A stretch of DNA of 64,000 nucleotides from the NCBI RefSeq assembly GCF_039830135.1, contig NZ_CP156081.1, positions 1,970,001 through 2,034,000 of the forward strand, given 5' to 3'. Position numbers and translations under genes: made by a program. This stretch comes from Defluviimonas sp. SAOS-178_SWC. GTDB lineage: Bacteria; Pseudomonadota; Alphaproteobacteria; Rhodobacterales; Rhodobacteraceae. Positions 17,186-25,358 of this stretch are shown here, in pieces (the stretch's first letter is position 1; the number at the start of each line of letters is the position of its first letter). Below the pieces are notes generated by a model. That model was not told the origin of the DNA and made no database searches. It saw only the letters and a list, made by a program, of their open reading frames with translations.

Positions 17186-19024
17186 CTAAGGCGCCGCGTA
17201 AGGACGCAACGCCGAAAGGTCTATCCGTTCCTCTGACAACACCTTGCCATCGGCACCCCGGACCAGGACGCTGAGCGCGGCAAGCCGTGTCTGACCGGGC
17301 GCGAGGGCGGTCGTGAAGCACTTGCCGCCGATGGGAATCGGAAAGCTCGCCACGCTGAACGACCGCTCGGGCGAAAAGCTGCGGCCCTCGTAATGAAATG
17401 CCACCCGCATCTCGGGATCGTCGGGTCCGGTCGCAAGACAGGTGTCGGCGATATGCACGAAGACATGCGGGCCGAGGCAGATCTCGCCGCCAGCGGCGAG
17501 GGGCGCACAGGCGATTTCTGCCGTGAAGGGCTGGAAGTCCTCGAGACAGAGATAGGCCATGCCGTGATGGACGAAGGCCGCGTCGGCGGCGGGGAAGGCA
17601 TGGCAGGCGCGTGGACTGACGGGCAGGGAGGCGGTGTCCTCTCTGCGCCCGTAGAGTTCCTTGAAGATGCCAAGGCGGGGATTGCCGGCATGAAAGCTCG
17701 ACCAGCCGGCGAGGCTGCCCCAGGACAGATCGGGGTAGTCGACGCCACCGACGATGCGGAAGGGTGGACCGGCATAGCCGGGCAGGGCAGCCAGCCGGGC
17801 GTCGATGGCGCGGGCCAGTTCCTTGTCGCGGGCGCCGACCCGCGCGCTGTCGTACCAGAAGGCGCTTGAGGTCAGGGCGAAGACCACGCCGACCGCCGCC
17901 ATGACGGCCAGTCCGGCGGGGAAGCGACGACCGGTCTTTCCTTCGGCCCCGGCCAGCGTCAGCCCGAGAGCGAAGATCGCCGCGATCCAGAACCCGATAT
18001 AGCCGAAGGCACGGGCCGGGGGCGGGTCGCCCTCGTAGCCAAGCCAGAAGAGCACCGGAAAAATGAAGAGCGCCAGCATGAGGCCAATGCCGATCCGCAG
18101 GACCGGGAGCACCCTCGCACCGATTGATCCCGTCCCTGCCAGCGCCCGCAAGGCCGCCACCGCGAAAAGCGCGATCGCGGCCAGCGAGAAAAGCCCCATC
18201 GTCGCCCGAAGCACGAAGGGTAGGACCATCAGTGTCCCGGTATGGAGGCTTCGCACCAGTGCCGGCAACGCATCAAGCTTGGCGGTGAACCCCGCCGCAT
18301 CGGTGCCGCTGAACCGCTCCGACACGATGGCGACGCCTTTCAGCGCGGCGTAAAGCCGCCATTCCCCGAGATAGAGCGCGATCGCCAGAACCGACGCAAT
18401 GGCCCCCAATACCGCAAGGCGCACCGCGCCGGCGAATGTCACCCGGTCGATCCGCAGAAGCGCCAACACCGGCACGATAAGCCCCGCGACCGCGTAGGTC
18501 TGATAGATGCCAAGGCTGAGCGCGAGGAGCTGCGCCGCCGCAAGGATTGCCGCCCCTTGAGCGACCGGCGACCGGTTCTCGACCCGGGCAATCAGGTCAA
18601 ACGCCCCGACCGACAGGGCAATCGCCAGTGGATAGGCAAAGACGTTGCTCGCGAAACTCAGGGCATCGGCGAGGAAGATGTGGTTGGCCGCGACCGCGAA
18701 GATCGCGAGCGTCGCGGAAGGCTGCCAAGCCTCGGGGGCCGCATGTCGGGCGAGGGTCCGGGCAACCCAGTAAAGGCAGGGGAAGGCGAGCGCGAGCTGC
18801 ACCGGCAGCAGGAAGCGCTCCCCAAGCAGATCGCGGAAGATAACTTCGAGCACCCAGCGACCTTCGACGGCGGTCCAGAGCGGCGAGACGCCGGCGACAT
18901 GGCGCCAGTCGTCCGAATGGAAGCCGTCGTTCAGAACCCCGTAGGCCGTCGTCAGCACGTAAAGCAAAGCGGCCGCTGCGATGGCCCAAACCTCGCCGGG
19001 GAAAGCCCGGTCACTCTTCCACAT
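17186..19024 (-). CDS. GtrII-like membrane glucosyltransferase
   Basis: A 612-residue multi-spanning membrane protein with roughly ten hydrophobic helices in its first 420 residues and a C-terminal extracytoplasmic region of about 190 residues containing several cysteines. An early loop carries FHSDDWRH, the acidic motif placed similarly in GtrII-type glucosyltransferases that use a bactoprenol-linked sugar to modify surface polysaccharide. ATG 19024 overlaps the upstream glycosyltransferase gene by 14 bp, which supports pairing with the GtrB-like enzyme. No GtrA flippase gene is adjacent. The final sugar acceptor is unknown. Confidence 0.7.
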   Translation of the reverse strand: MWKSDRAFPGEVWAIAAAALLYVLTTAYGVLNDGFHSDDWRHVAGVSPLWTAVEGRWVLEVIFRDLLGERFLLPVQLALAFPCLYWVARTLARHAAPEAWQPSATLAIFAVAANHIFLADALSFASNVFAYPLAIALSVGAFDLIARVENRSPVAQGAAILAAAQLLALSLGIYQTYAVAGLIVPVLALLRIDRVTFAGAVRLAVLGAIASVLAIALYLGEWRLYAALKGVAIVSERFSGTDAAGFTAKLDALPALVRSLHTGTLMVLPFVLRATMGLFSLAAIALFAVAALRALAGTGSIGARVLPVLRIGIGLMLALFIFPVLFWLGYEGDPPPARAFGYIGFWIAAIFALGLTLAGAEGKTGRRFPAGLAVMAAVGVVFALTSSAFWYDSARVGARDKELARAIDARLAALPGYAGPPFRIVGGVDYPDLSWGSLAGWSSFHAGNPRLGIFKELYGRREDTASLPVSPRACHAFPAADAAFVHHGMAYLCLEDFQPFTAEIACAPLAAGGEICLGPHVFVHIADTCLATGPDDPEMRVAFHYEGRSFSPERSFSVASFPIPIGGKCFTTALAPGQTRLAALSVLVRGADGKVLSEERIDLSALRPYAAP

Positions 19025-20021
19025 CGTCGAACCCCATCGCGCTTTCGACGATGTAGAGCGGGCGCTGCTTCGCCTCGCTGTAGAGCCGCCCGAGATATTC
19101 GCCGATGATCCCCAGAACAAAAAGCTGGATCCCGCCCATGAAGATCACAGCGACCATGGTCGAGGCATATCCCGGCACATCCGCACCGAACATCATCGTC
19201 CGGATCAGGAGGTAGACGCCGTAGAGCATCGCAAGCACCGCGAAAGCGAGTCCGAAATACGTCGCGGCGCGCAGGGGCAACGTCGAATAGCCCGTGATCC
19301 CGTCGAGCGCGAAGTTCCAGAGCTTCCAGTAGTTGAACTTGGTCTTGCCCGCCGCCCGGCGAGGCCGCTCGTATTCGACGCTCGTCTGGCGGAACCCGAC
19401 CCAGGAAAAAAGGCCCTTCATGAACCGGTTGCGTTCGCGCAAGCCCTTCAGCGCGTCGACGACACGCCGGTCCATCAGCCTGAAATCGCCGGCATTCTTC
19501 GGGATCTCGACGTTCGAGACGCGGTTCAGCATCGAATAGAACGCGGCCGCCGTCGTCCGCTTCATCCAGCTGTCGGTATCTCGGGCATTGCGAACCGCGT
19601 AGACGACATCGTTCCCCTCGCGCCAAAGCCTAACGAATTCGGCGATCAGTTCCGGCGGGTCCTGAAGATCGGCGTCGAGCGGCACCACCGCACGCCCCCT
19701 TGCATGGTCGAGCCCGGCGGTCATGGCAACTTCCTTGCCGAAGTTCCGCGCGAGGTTGATGACCCGGATCCGCTCATCCCGCGCCCGCGCCGCGGCGAGG
19801 ATCTCTGCCGTGCGGTCGCGGCTGCCGTCATTGACACAGACAATCTCGTAGCTTTCGCCGAGCCCGCCCAGAACCGCCTCGAGGCGCGCAAAGAAGAGGT
19901 CGAGGACGTCTTCCTCGTTATAGGCGGCGACCACGATGCTGAGCGTCGGCACATCCCCGCCCCCCGGACCGCGGGCCGCATCCGCCGGTCGTTCCTGGCC
20001 TTGAGCCGCTATCCGGGACAT
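19011..20021 (-). CDS. Family 2 glycosyltransferase, GtrB/DPM-like
   Basis: A 336-residue membrane-anchored glycosyltransferase. The GT-A domain begins LSIVVAAYNEED and has DGSRDRT, the metal-binding DADLQDPPELI, and the conserved NRVSNVEIPKNAGDFRLMDR segment. Two C-terminal helices (about residues 245-310) anchor it. This family loads glucose from UDP-glucose onto undecaprenyl phosphate. ATG 20021 has a GGCAGG ribosome-binding sequence 7 bp upstream; an in-frame GTG at 20069 would add 16 residues. It is the first gene of a two-gene unit with the GtrII-like protein and lies just outside the genomic island. Confidence 0.88.
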   Translation of the reverse strand: MSRIAAQGQERPADAARGPGGGDVPTLSIVVAAYNEEDVLDLFFARLEAVLGGLGESYEIVCVNDGSRDRTAEILAAARARDERIRVINLARNFGKEVAMTAGLDHARGRAVVPLDADLQDPPELIAEFVRLWREGNDVVYAVRNARDTDSWMKRTTAAAFYSMLNRVSNVEIPKNAGDFRLMDRRVVDALKGLRERNRFMKGLFSWVGFRQTSVEYERPRRAAGKTKFNYWKLWNFALDGITGYSTLPLRAATYFGLAFAVLAMLYGVYLLIRTMMFGADVPGYASTMVAVIFMGGIQLFVLGIIGEYLGRLYSEAKQRPLYIVESAMGFDDVEE

Positions 20022-20193
20022 CGGGAAACCTGCCTGATCCTTGAATGCGAACGACTTTTTCAATTCCACCCTCTATAGCGCGAAATTCGGCGCTGTCAGG
20101 GATATTTCGCGCCGCATCACGCCCCGGTTTCCAGAGTCGCGACAACGTGGACATCCCGGCGACATTGCGCCGGGCAGAAGGGTCAGAGGGGGA

Positions 20194-20212
20194 TTTGGCT
20201 CCGGCGGTAGGG
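20194..20212 (-). repeat. Left attachment-site copy (displaced tRNA-Asn 3' end)
   Basis: TTTGGCTCCGGCGGTAGGG is identical to 55068-55086. It corresponds to the CCA end, discriminator, 3' acceptor strand and part of the T-stem of tRNA-Asn. The match stops at 20213 (GCC here, ATC in the tRNA). There is no tRNA body next to it, so it is a fragment. It marks the left island boundary. Confidence 0.8.
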
Positions 20213-20271
20213 GCCTCCGCCGGCGTGCAAGTCTATTGATTCAAAAACGAAATTATGAACGTGCCAGCCTA

Positions 20272-20675
20272 GGGTCAGGACCCATTGATCATCGGCTCGC
20301 GTCGTGATTCAGCCTCCGCCGGGAGACTGACCGATGAGCAACCTTTTCTGGCTGACGGAAGCACAGATGGCGCGTCTGGAACCCTTCTTTCCGAAGAGCC
20401 ACGGCCCGAAGAGCCAACGCAAGCCGCGCGTGGATGACCGGCGGGTTCTGAGCGGCATGATCTTCATTCATCGCCGCGGCCCTTGGCGCAGCTTCGAGAG
20501 CGTCGAATATGCCACGCTTGAATGGGTGGACTGGTTCAACAACCGCCGACTTCTCGAGCCCATCGGGAACATCCCGCCAGCAGAAGCAGAAGCCAACTTC
20601 TATGCGGCTCTGGAAACTGAAGACATGGCCGCGTAACTAACCAAAATCAGCCTCCGGCAAACCCGGGACGGTTCA
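20272..20675 (+). mobile_element. Fused remnants of an IS5-family left end and an IS3-family right end
   Basis: The left part starts near GGGTCAGGACCCATTGATC (about 20272) and runs into an IS5/IS427-type transposase start at 20334. From about 20460 the sequence becomes the 3' end of an IS3-family orfB, followed by the terminal region ending AACCCGGGACGGTTCA at 20675. Two unrelated insertion sequences have therefore been joined by a deletion. It sits just inside the left island boundary, where integrase genes often lie. Confidence 0.7.
20334..20636 (+). pseudogene. Chimeric transposase ORF: IS5-type N-terminus fused in frame to IS3-type C-terminus
   Basis: The 100-residue open frame begins MSNLFWLTEAQMARLEPFF and continues RVDDRRVLSG, the start of IS5/IS427-family OrfA. 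From about residue 41 it reads IHRRGPWRSFESVEYATLEW, then NRRLLEPIGNIPPAEAEANF, the C-terminus of IS3-family OrfB. The junction is in frame by chance. Neither half has a complete catalytic core, so no transposition activity is expected. It is annotated as a pseudogene although it lacks internal stops. Confidence 0.75.
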
Positions 20676-20933
20676 ACCCTGTTCTGCTCCCAACTTGTGG
20701 CGGTCCCCGATCAAGCGGGTGCACCGACCACGGAGCGAAAAATGAACCCGGCCGGGACACAGATGCCAGCGCGGTAAAGCCGCCTGAAGGACTTCACGTG
20801 TGCAACCCGATTAGCGAAGACGAGTTCGAATTCGTCTGGCAGCTCCGTGAACGGCTTCGTCGCAAGGCAAACAGGACGGGACTGACGCCAAAACCTCGCC
20901 AGCCGAACCGAGCTTCATCGACCATTGGCGACT
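20676..20933. other. Non-coding stretch between IS remnant and nanM, with a possible gene fragment
   Basis: About 260 bp with no gene I can support. A short open frame from 20798 (MCNPISEDEFEFVWQLRERL...) runs on into the antisense of nanM and resembles no family I know. It may be the leftover N-terminus of a gene cut by the IS rearrangement. No hairpin of note was seen. Confidence 0.3.
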
Positions 20934-22025
20934 TCAGCGGGTCTCGACGATTGCGCCGTTCTCAACCGAGAGCAGAAACACCTCGGAGCGAGCGTTGCCT
21001 TTGCGGTCCTCGCCGCCGACAATCAACACGCCTTCGGGCAGGCTGAAGCTTGCACCGTAGGCCAAGCCCTCGGTCAGCCGACCGACGAAGGTCCACTTGC
21101 CCTCGGCAAAGGCGAACACGTCGCGGCTCCACGTCTTGGCCAGACCTTCATGCGCGAACCACCGACCGCGATCGGCCGCGTCTCGCGCGCCGGGAAAGGC
21201 CGCGCCGCCCGCAACGATCAGTCGCTCGCCGATCCTGCCGGAGTACGCTCCGGCAACGCCTTCCTGGCGGGATCCGCCATGACCGGGCGGCAGCGCCGGA
21301 AGCGCCTGCCACACCGCCGTATCGCCGGATAAATCCACGGTCTTCGCCATGTCGGTGCGCAGGCCCGGCTTCACTTCACCGCTGATCAACGCCACCCGCT
21401 GTTCCCCAAGTTCGATCAGTGCCGCACCAGCGTTCGGCAGGTAGGGCGAGCGGCCGAGGTCGGACCATTCGTTCGAATGCGGATGAAACAGAAGGACGCG
21501 GCCGTTCCAGCGATAGGCTTCGGGCGGCATCCCCATAAAAGCGCACTGCGTGCTGTTCCAGAGGTCCGGTTCGCTGTCCTTGTCGATGGCGGCGATGTCA
21601 CTCATGTAGCGGTCGAACAGCGCCTTGTTGAACCCGCCGAAGAGGGCGATCGACCCGTCGCGGCGCGTCACCGCCGAGGCCCCGAGCAGGCCAGCGGGGG
21701 TGGCCGTCTCGATCCGCTCCCAAAGGTCGCGCGCGGGGTCATAGCAATGGACGGTGTCGAACACGATCGGCGATCCGACATCCCGGCATTCCTTCCCGGA
21801 ACCGGAAAACACGTAGATTCTCCCGCCCGACGCTGCGGCGGCGGGCTGGCTGGGCGCCGGCCCGGCGAAGGGCGCCAGGTCTTGCCACCCAGCGCCGCGG
21901 TTGCGCAGATCCAGCTTGAAGCTCCGCAGGCCAGCGCTGCCGAGACCGGTGTAGATCGTGTCATCGATGCGCGCGGCAAAGCCATTCTTGATCGCGACGG
22001 GCAAGTCTGGCCAGGCCTTCGTCAT
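20934..22025 (-). CDS. nanM: N-acetylneuraminate epimerase (mutarotase), Kelch type, no signal peptide
   Basis: A 363-residue beta-propeller. Repeated Kelch-type strands are visible (IYTGLGSAG, IYVFSGSGKE, IALFGGFNK, LIVAGGAAFPG, VLIVGGEDRKG), with GEVKPGLRTD and AHEGL in the positions seen in Escherichia coli NanM. The enzyme speeds conversion of alpha- to beta-N-acetylneuraminate. It lies 94 bp downstream of nanA on the same strand. E. coli NanM is periplasmic, but neither ATG 22025 nor any upstream in-frame start gives a hydrophobic leader here, so a cytoplasmic location is likely. A GGAG sequence lies 4 bp before ATG 22025. Confidence 0.85.
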   Translation of the reverse strand: MTKAWPDLPVAIKNGFAARIDDTIYTGLGSAGLRSFKLDLRNRGAGWQDLAPFAGPAPSQPAAAASGGRIYVFSGSGKECRDVGSPIVFDTVHCYDPARDLWERIETATPAGLLGASAVTRRDGSIALFGGFNKALFDRYMSDIAAIDKDSEPDLWNSTQCAFMGMPPEAYRWNGRVLLFHPHSNEWSDLGRSPYLPNAGAALIELGEQRVALISGEVKPGLRTDMAKTVDLSGDTAVWQALPALPPGHGGSRQEGVAGAYSGRIGERLIVAGGAAFPGARDAADRGRWFAHEGLAKTWSRDVFAFAEGKWTFVGRLTEGLAYGASFSLPEGVLIVGGEDRKGNARSEVFLLSVENGAIVETR

Positions 22026-22119
22026 GACGGCTCCATTCACGCTTGCGGGCGCCGCCCCGTCGCGGCCGGGCGAGTTCGGCGGCACGTCGGCGCCGCAAAG
22101 CCGGACCGGTCCGTGCCGA

Positions 22120-23010
22120 TCAACTGATCCACTCCGCAATCTCCGGGCGCCTGACGAGCTTCTCCATCCTCTCGGCGCCGTCGCTGATCCGCATCGCCAT
22201 GGGCGCGCGCGTGGGGCCTACATCGATGCCGATGGCGCGGAACGCCGCCTTCATCCCCGGCAATACGCCGGTGTCGAGCAGGCCCTCGACGAACACTGCC
22301 GAGATGTCCTGCAGACGCTGAGCTTCAGGCAGATCGCCCGCACGGATGGCGCGGTCGAGTGCGGCATAAAGTTTGCCCAGAAGGTTGTAGGTGGTGCCGA
22401 TGCCGCCGTCGGCGCCAAGCACCGCGCCCGATAGGTATACCTCGTCGAAGCCGAAGAACAGCGTGGCGGCCGGGCAACGCCGGCGCAGCATCGACAGCTT
22501 GAACATATCGGTCGAAGTGAACTTGATGCCCGCCACGTTGGGCAAGTCCATGATTGCGACAAGCGCCTCGAGCCCGATCGGCCGGCCGGTGCGGATCGGC
22601 ACTTCATAAACGATCAGCGGAAGGTCCGTCGCCGCCTGAAGCTCCGAGTAGTAGCCGAGGATTTCGGCATCGGTGAACGGATAGGAATGTGGCGGCAGGG
22701 CCGAAAGGCCGGCATAGCCGAGCCGCGCCGCGTTCTTTGCCAGCTTAACCGAATCGCGAACGGAAGGCGCGCCGACATGCGCGATCAGCGTGACGCCCTT
22801 CGCGTCGGCCGCGACCACGGCTTGCTGCTCGATCAGGTCCTCGACATCGAGCAGACCTGACTCGCCGCTACTGCCGCCCACATAGAGGCCAGTAAGCCCT
22901 TGGCGCAGAACATATTCGTCGAGCGCGCGCTGGCGGTCCGGGCTGAAGGCGCCGTCGTCAGCAAGCCCAGTCATCAGGGCGGCATACATCCCCGAAAGTA
23001 TCTTGGTCAT
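22120..23010 (-). CDS. nanA: N-acetylneuraminate lyase, DapA/NanA family
   Basis: A 296-residue class I aldolase that splits N-acetylneuraminate into ManNAc and pyruvate. It shows the carboxylate-binding GGSSGE (residues 45-50), Tyr135 in YEVP and the Schiff-base Lys163 in GIKFTS, positions that match Tyr137 and Lys165 of E. coli NanA. The spacing separates it from dihydrodipicolinate synthase, and the surrounding nan/sia/nag genes support lyase function. It is divergent from nanR; the 107-bp spacer carries candidate operator repeats. Confidence in the specific substrate is high because of context. Confidence 0.9.
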   Translation of the reverse strand: MTKILSGMYAALMTGLADDGAFSPDRQRALDEYVLRQGLTGLYVGGSSGESGLLDVEDLIEQQAVVAADAKGVTLIAHVGAPSVRDSVKLAKNAARLGYAGLSALPPHSYPFTDAEILGYYSELQAATDLPLIVYEVPIRTGRPIGLEALVAIMDLPNVAGIKFTSTDMFKLSMLRRRCPAATLFFGFDEVYLSGAVLGADGGIGTTYNLLGKLYAALDRAIRAGDLPEAQRLQDISAVFVEGLLDTGVLPGMKAAFRAIGIDVGPTRAPMAMRISDGAERMEKLVRRPEIAEWIS

Positions 23011-23117
23011 GGGTTCCTCCGATGAGTTTATGGTAAGAATAGATGTGTATTTTGGTTTGACAAGATATTATTTTGGTATTACCAGAATGTTCGTGCGAAC
23101 ACATCCGGAGGGGGGGC
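23011..23117. promoter_or_regulatory. Divergent nanA/nanR control region with GGTATT palindrome and TTTTGGT repeats
   Basis: An AT-richer spacer between the two divergent starts. It contains the perfect palindrome TGGTATTACCA (23074-23084) and two copies of ATTTTGGT (23049-23056 and 23070-23077) 21 bp apart, about two helical turns. E. coli NanR binds GGTATA-type repeats, so these resemble NanR half-sites. The spacer also holds the strong GGAGGGGGGG ribosome-binding site for nanR. Regulation by NanR and relief by sialic acid or ManNAc-type effectors is inferred. Confidence 0.55.
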
Positions 23118-23846
23118 ATGACCGAAGAATCAACTTCGATGCGTATGCCGAGCATGATCGCGCTGGCGCTGATCACCGAGATCCGCGAGGGGAATATTCC
23201 GGTAGGCGCCCCATTGCCGACCGAGCGCGAATTGGCAGAGCGGTTCGATGCCTCCCGCCCGACGATCCGCGAGGCGCTGGCGCAGATGCAGATGCGCGGT
23301 TTCCTGGATGCCGGTGGCGGCCGACGGCCCCGCGCAACCCGGCCCTCGATCCAGACCATCCTTGAGTCTGCCGGCGAGCATATCCGCGACCTGCTCGGGG
23401 ACGCCGAGAGCGGCGCGCATCTCGAGCAGACGCGCCTGTTCATCGAGACCGGGGCTGTGCGGGAAGCCGCCAAGCGCCGCGACCGTATTCAGATTGCCCG
23501 CCTCCAGGACGCACTTGACCGCAACGAGGCAGCCATCGGCAGGCCTCACTTCGCCGAGACGGACATCGCCTTCCACCGCGAACTGGTCTCAATCGTCGGC
23601 AACCCGGTGATCCTGACCCTGCATGACATGTTTGTCTCGGGCCTCCTGGCGCAGCGCCCGCCGGTCGACGATCCGGCAAGCTACGACGCCGTCGCCCATG
23701 GCGAGCACCGCGCGATCTTCGAGGCCGTCGTCAACGGCGATACGGCGATCGCGACCGATGTGATGGAACGGCACCTGGCCCGTTCGTACCAGGCGCGATT
23801 GACGATGAAGAAACCCGCCATCGCGGCGGACAAATCTGCAAAGTGA
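23118..23846 (+). CDS. nanR: GntR-family regulator (FCD subfamily), sialic acid regulator
   Basis: A 242-residue regulator. The winged helix-turn-helix covers about residues 15-75 (TERELAERFDASRPTIREAL), and the all-helical FCD ligand domain follows from about residue 95, with ETDIAFHRELVSIVGNP and the metal-binding type HGEHRAIFEAV. ATG 23118 directly follows a run of G that forms a strong ribosome-binding site; the longer in-frame start at 23073 lies in the control region. It heads the siaPQM-nanEK-nagBA operon and diverges from nanA, so it probably represses both. Confidence 0.88.
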   Translation: MTEESTSMRMPSMIALALITEIREGNIPVGAPLPTERELAERFDASRPTIREALAQMQMRGFLDAGGGRRPRATRPSIQTILESAGEHIRDLLGDAESGAHLEQTRLFIETGAVREAAKRRDRIQIARLQDALDRNEAAIGRPHFAETDIAFHRELVSIVGNPVILTLHDMFVSGLLAQRPPVDDPASYDAVAHGEHRAIFEAVVNGDTAIATDVMERHLARSYQARLTMKKPAIAADKSAK

Positions 23847-23856
23847 GGAGAAGACT

Positions 23857-24816
23857 ATGTTGCTCAAGAACTTCCTTATTGCCGGTGTTGCGACAATGGC
23901 GTTTGCGACGGGCATCGATGCGCGCGAGCTGACGCTCGGGATGCAGGACAACGAGGCGACCCCTGTCTACAAAGGCGCCGAGGAGTTCGCCAGGGTTCTG
24001 GCTGAGGTCTCCGGCGGCGAGTTGACGGTAAAGATGTTTCCGTCGGCCACGCTTGGTGACTTCAAGGCGATGGTGCAGCAGGCTCAGGCGGGCGAACTGG
24101 ACATCGTCGTTACCGGCTATCCGGACATGTCCTATGTCATCCCGGAACTGAAGCTGATCGGTGCGCCCTATGTCGTCGGCGACTTCGCCCAACTCAAGGA
24201 CGTCGTGAACGGGCCCTGGGGCCAGAAGATGGCCGGCAAGTTCGAAGAGCAGGGTATCCACGTCCTTGATCTTTGGTATTACGGTACTCGCCAGACCACG
24301 TCGAACCGGCCGATCAACTCGATGGACGACATGAAAGGGTTGCGGCTGCGTACGCCGAACGTGCCCTTCCTGATCGCCTATGCCGAAGCTGTCGGCGCGA
24401 CGCCAGCTCCGGTCGCTTTTGCCGAGCTTTATCTGGCGCTCCAAACCAACCAGGTCGATGCCCAGGAGAATCCGCTGACCACGATTGACGCGCAGAAGTT
24501 CTACGAAGTGCAGAACTCGATCGCGATCACCAACCACTTCGTCGCCTCGGCGGCGATCCTGTTCGGCAAGTCGAGCTGGGACGGCCTCTCCGAGCAGGAG
24601 AGGGAATGGGTGACGACGGCGATCCACGCGGGCGGTGAACTGAACAATGGCCTGCTGGCGACCGGCGAGGCCGAATTGCTCAAGGTCTTCGAAGACAAGG
24701 GGCTGACGATCACCCACCCCGACCTCGCACCGTTCAAGGCCGCCATGCAGCCCTACTACGACACGCTCGAATCGGAATTCGGTGCGGGCGCTATCGCCGC
24801 GGTCACAGGGCAGTAA
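23857..24816 (+). CDS. siaP: TRAP transporter sialic acid-binding protein
   Basis: A 319-residue periplasmic protein with a Sec signal peptide (about residues 1-22). It shows the DctP/SiaP fold, and Arg145 in TRQTTSNRP and Arg165 in GLRLRTPNVP are 20 residues apart, exactly as Arg127 and Arg147 of Haemophilus influenzae SiaP, the residues that bind the sialic acid carboxylate. The segment ELYLALQTNQVDAQENPL also matches SiaP closely. It delivers N-acetylneuraminate to SiaQM. The gene is 10 bp after nanR and is followed by a perfect hairpin. Confidence 0.92.
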   Translation: MLLKNFLIAGVATMAFATGIDARELTLGMQDNEATPVYKGAEEFARVLAEVSGGELTVKMFPSATLGDFKAMVQQAQAGELDIVVTGYPDMSYVIPELKLIGAPYVVGDFAQLKDVVNGPWGQKMAGKFEEQGIHVLDLWYYGTRQTTSNRPINSMDDMKGLRLRTPNVPFLIAYAEAVGATPAPVAFAELYLALQTNQVDAQENPLTTIDAQKFYEVQNSIAITNHFVASAAILFGKSSWDGLSEQEREWVTTAIHAGGELNNGLLATGEAELLKVFEDKGLTITHPDLAPFKAAMQPYYDTLESEFGAGAIAAVTGQ

Positions 24817-24826
24817 ATGACCCCTC

Positions 24827-24851
24827 GCGCCAGGGGTCTGATCCCTGGCGC
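24827..24851 (+). promoter_or_regulatory. Perfect 9-bp hairpin between siaP and siaQ
   Basis: GCGCCAGGG and CCCTGGCGC pair perfectly around a 7-nt loop (GTCTGAT), 10 bp after the siaP stop. No T-run follows. The position fits an mRNA-stabilising or partial-termination structure that raises binding protein over membrane subunits. Confidence 0.6.
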
Positions 24852-24872
24852 CCATTCTGTGGGAGGAAGTCG

Positions 24873-25358
24873 TTGAAACCGATTAGAAGATACAGCCTCG
24901 AAGGCATCGTTGCGTCAGTCATTTTCACGATCCTTATCGCCGTCCTGGTGATCCAGATTCTCGGCCGCACCCCATTGTTTGTCGGCCCGGTCTGGACCGA
25001 AGAAACCGCGCGCTGGCTCTGGGTCTGGATGGTGATGATCGGAATTGCAGAGGTCGAGCGCAACGACGGGCAGCTTCGCATGGCGTTCCTTGTCGAGGGC
25101 CTGCGACGCAAGCTCCGCTTCGCCATCCTGACACTGATCGATCTCGTCTATCTTGGGGTCGTCCTCAACCTGATCTGGATCGGCTGGAAGACCATTCTGC
25201 GCACCTGGTCGAACGAGGCCGTGACCCTGCCCCTGACCGACGCCGTTCTCTACGCCTCGGGCTTCGTGGCAATGGTCCTGGTCGCAAACCGCCTTGTGCG
25301 TCGACTGATCGGCGTAGGTCATCGTCATGACCCCGAGGATGTGGAGGTGCCCAAATGA
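24873..25358 (+). CDS. siaQ: TRAP transporter small membrane subunit (DctQ type)
   Basis: A 161-residue protein with four membrane helices (about residues 10-32, 42-60, 80-105 and 122-142) typical of DctQ. WTEETARWLWVWMVMIG is the conserved core. It begins at TTG 24873 (LKPIRRY..., read as Met), preceded by GGGAGGAAG at good spacing; no ATG or GTG fits as well. It forms the membrane complex with SiaM, the stop overlapping the siaM ATG by 4 bp. Confidence 0.88.
   Translation: MKPIRRYSLEGIVASVIFTILIAVLVIQILGRTPLFVGPVWTEETARWLWVWMVMIGIAEVERNDGQLRMAFLVEGLRRKLRFAILTLIDLVYLGVVLNLIWIGWKTILRTWSNEAVTLPLTDAVLYASGFVAMVLVANRLVRRLIGVGHRHDPEDVEVPK

Noticed and set aside
22120..23010. 4-hydroxy-tetrahydrodipicolinate synthase (dapA)
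   Set aside because: Same fold, but it is divergent from nanR-siaPQM and followed by nanM, so N-acetylneuraminate lyase fits the context.
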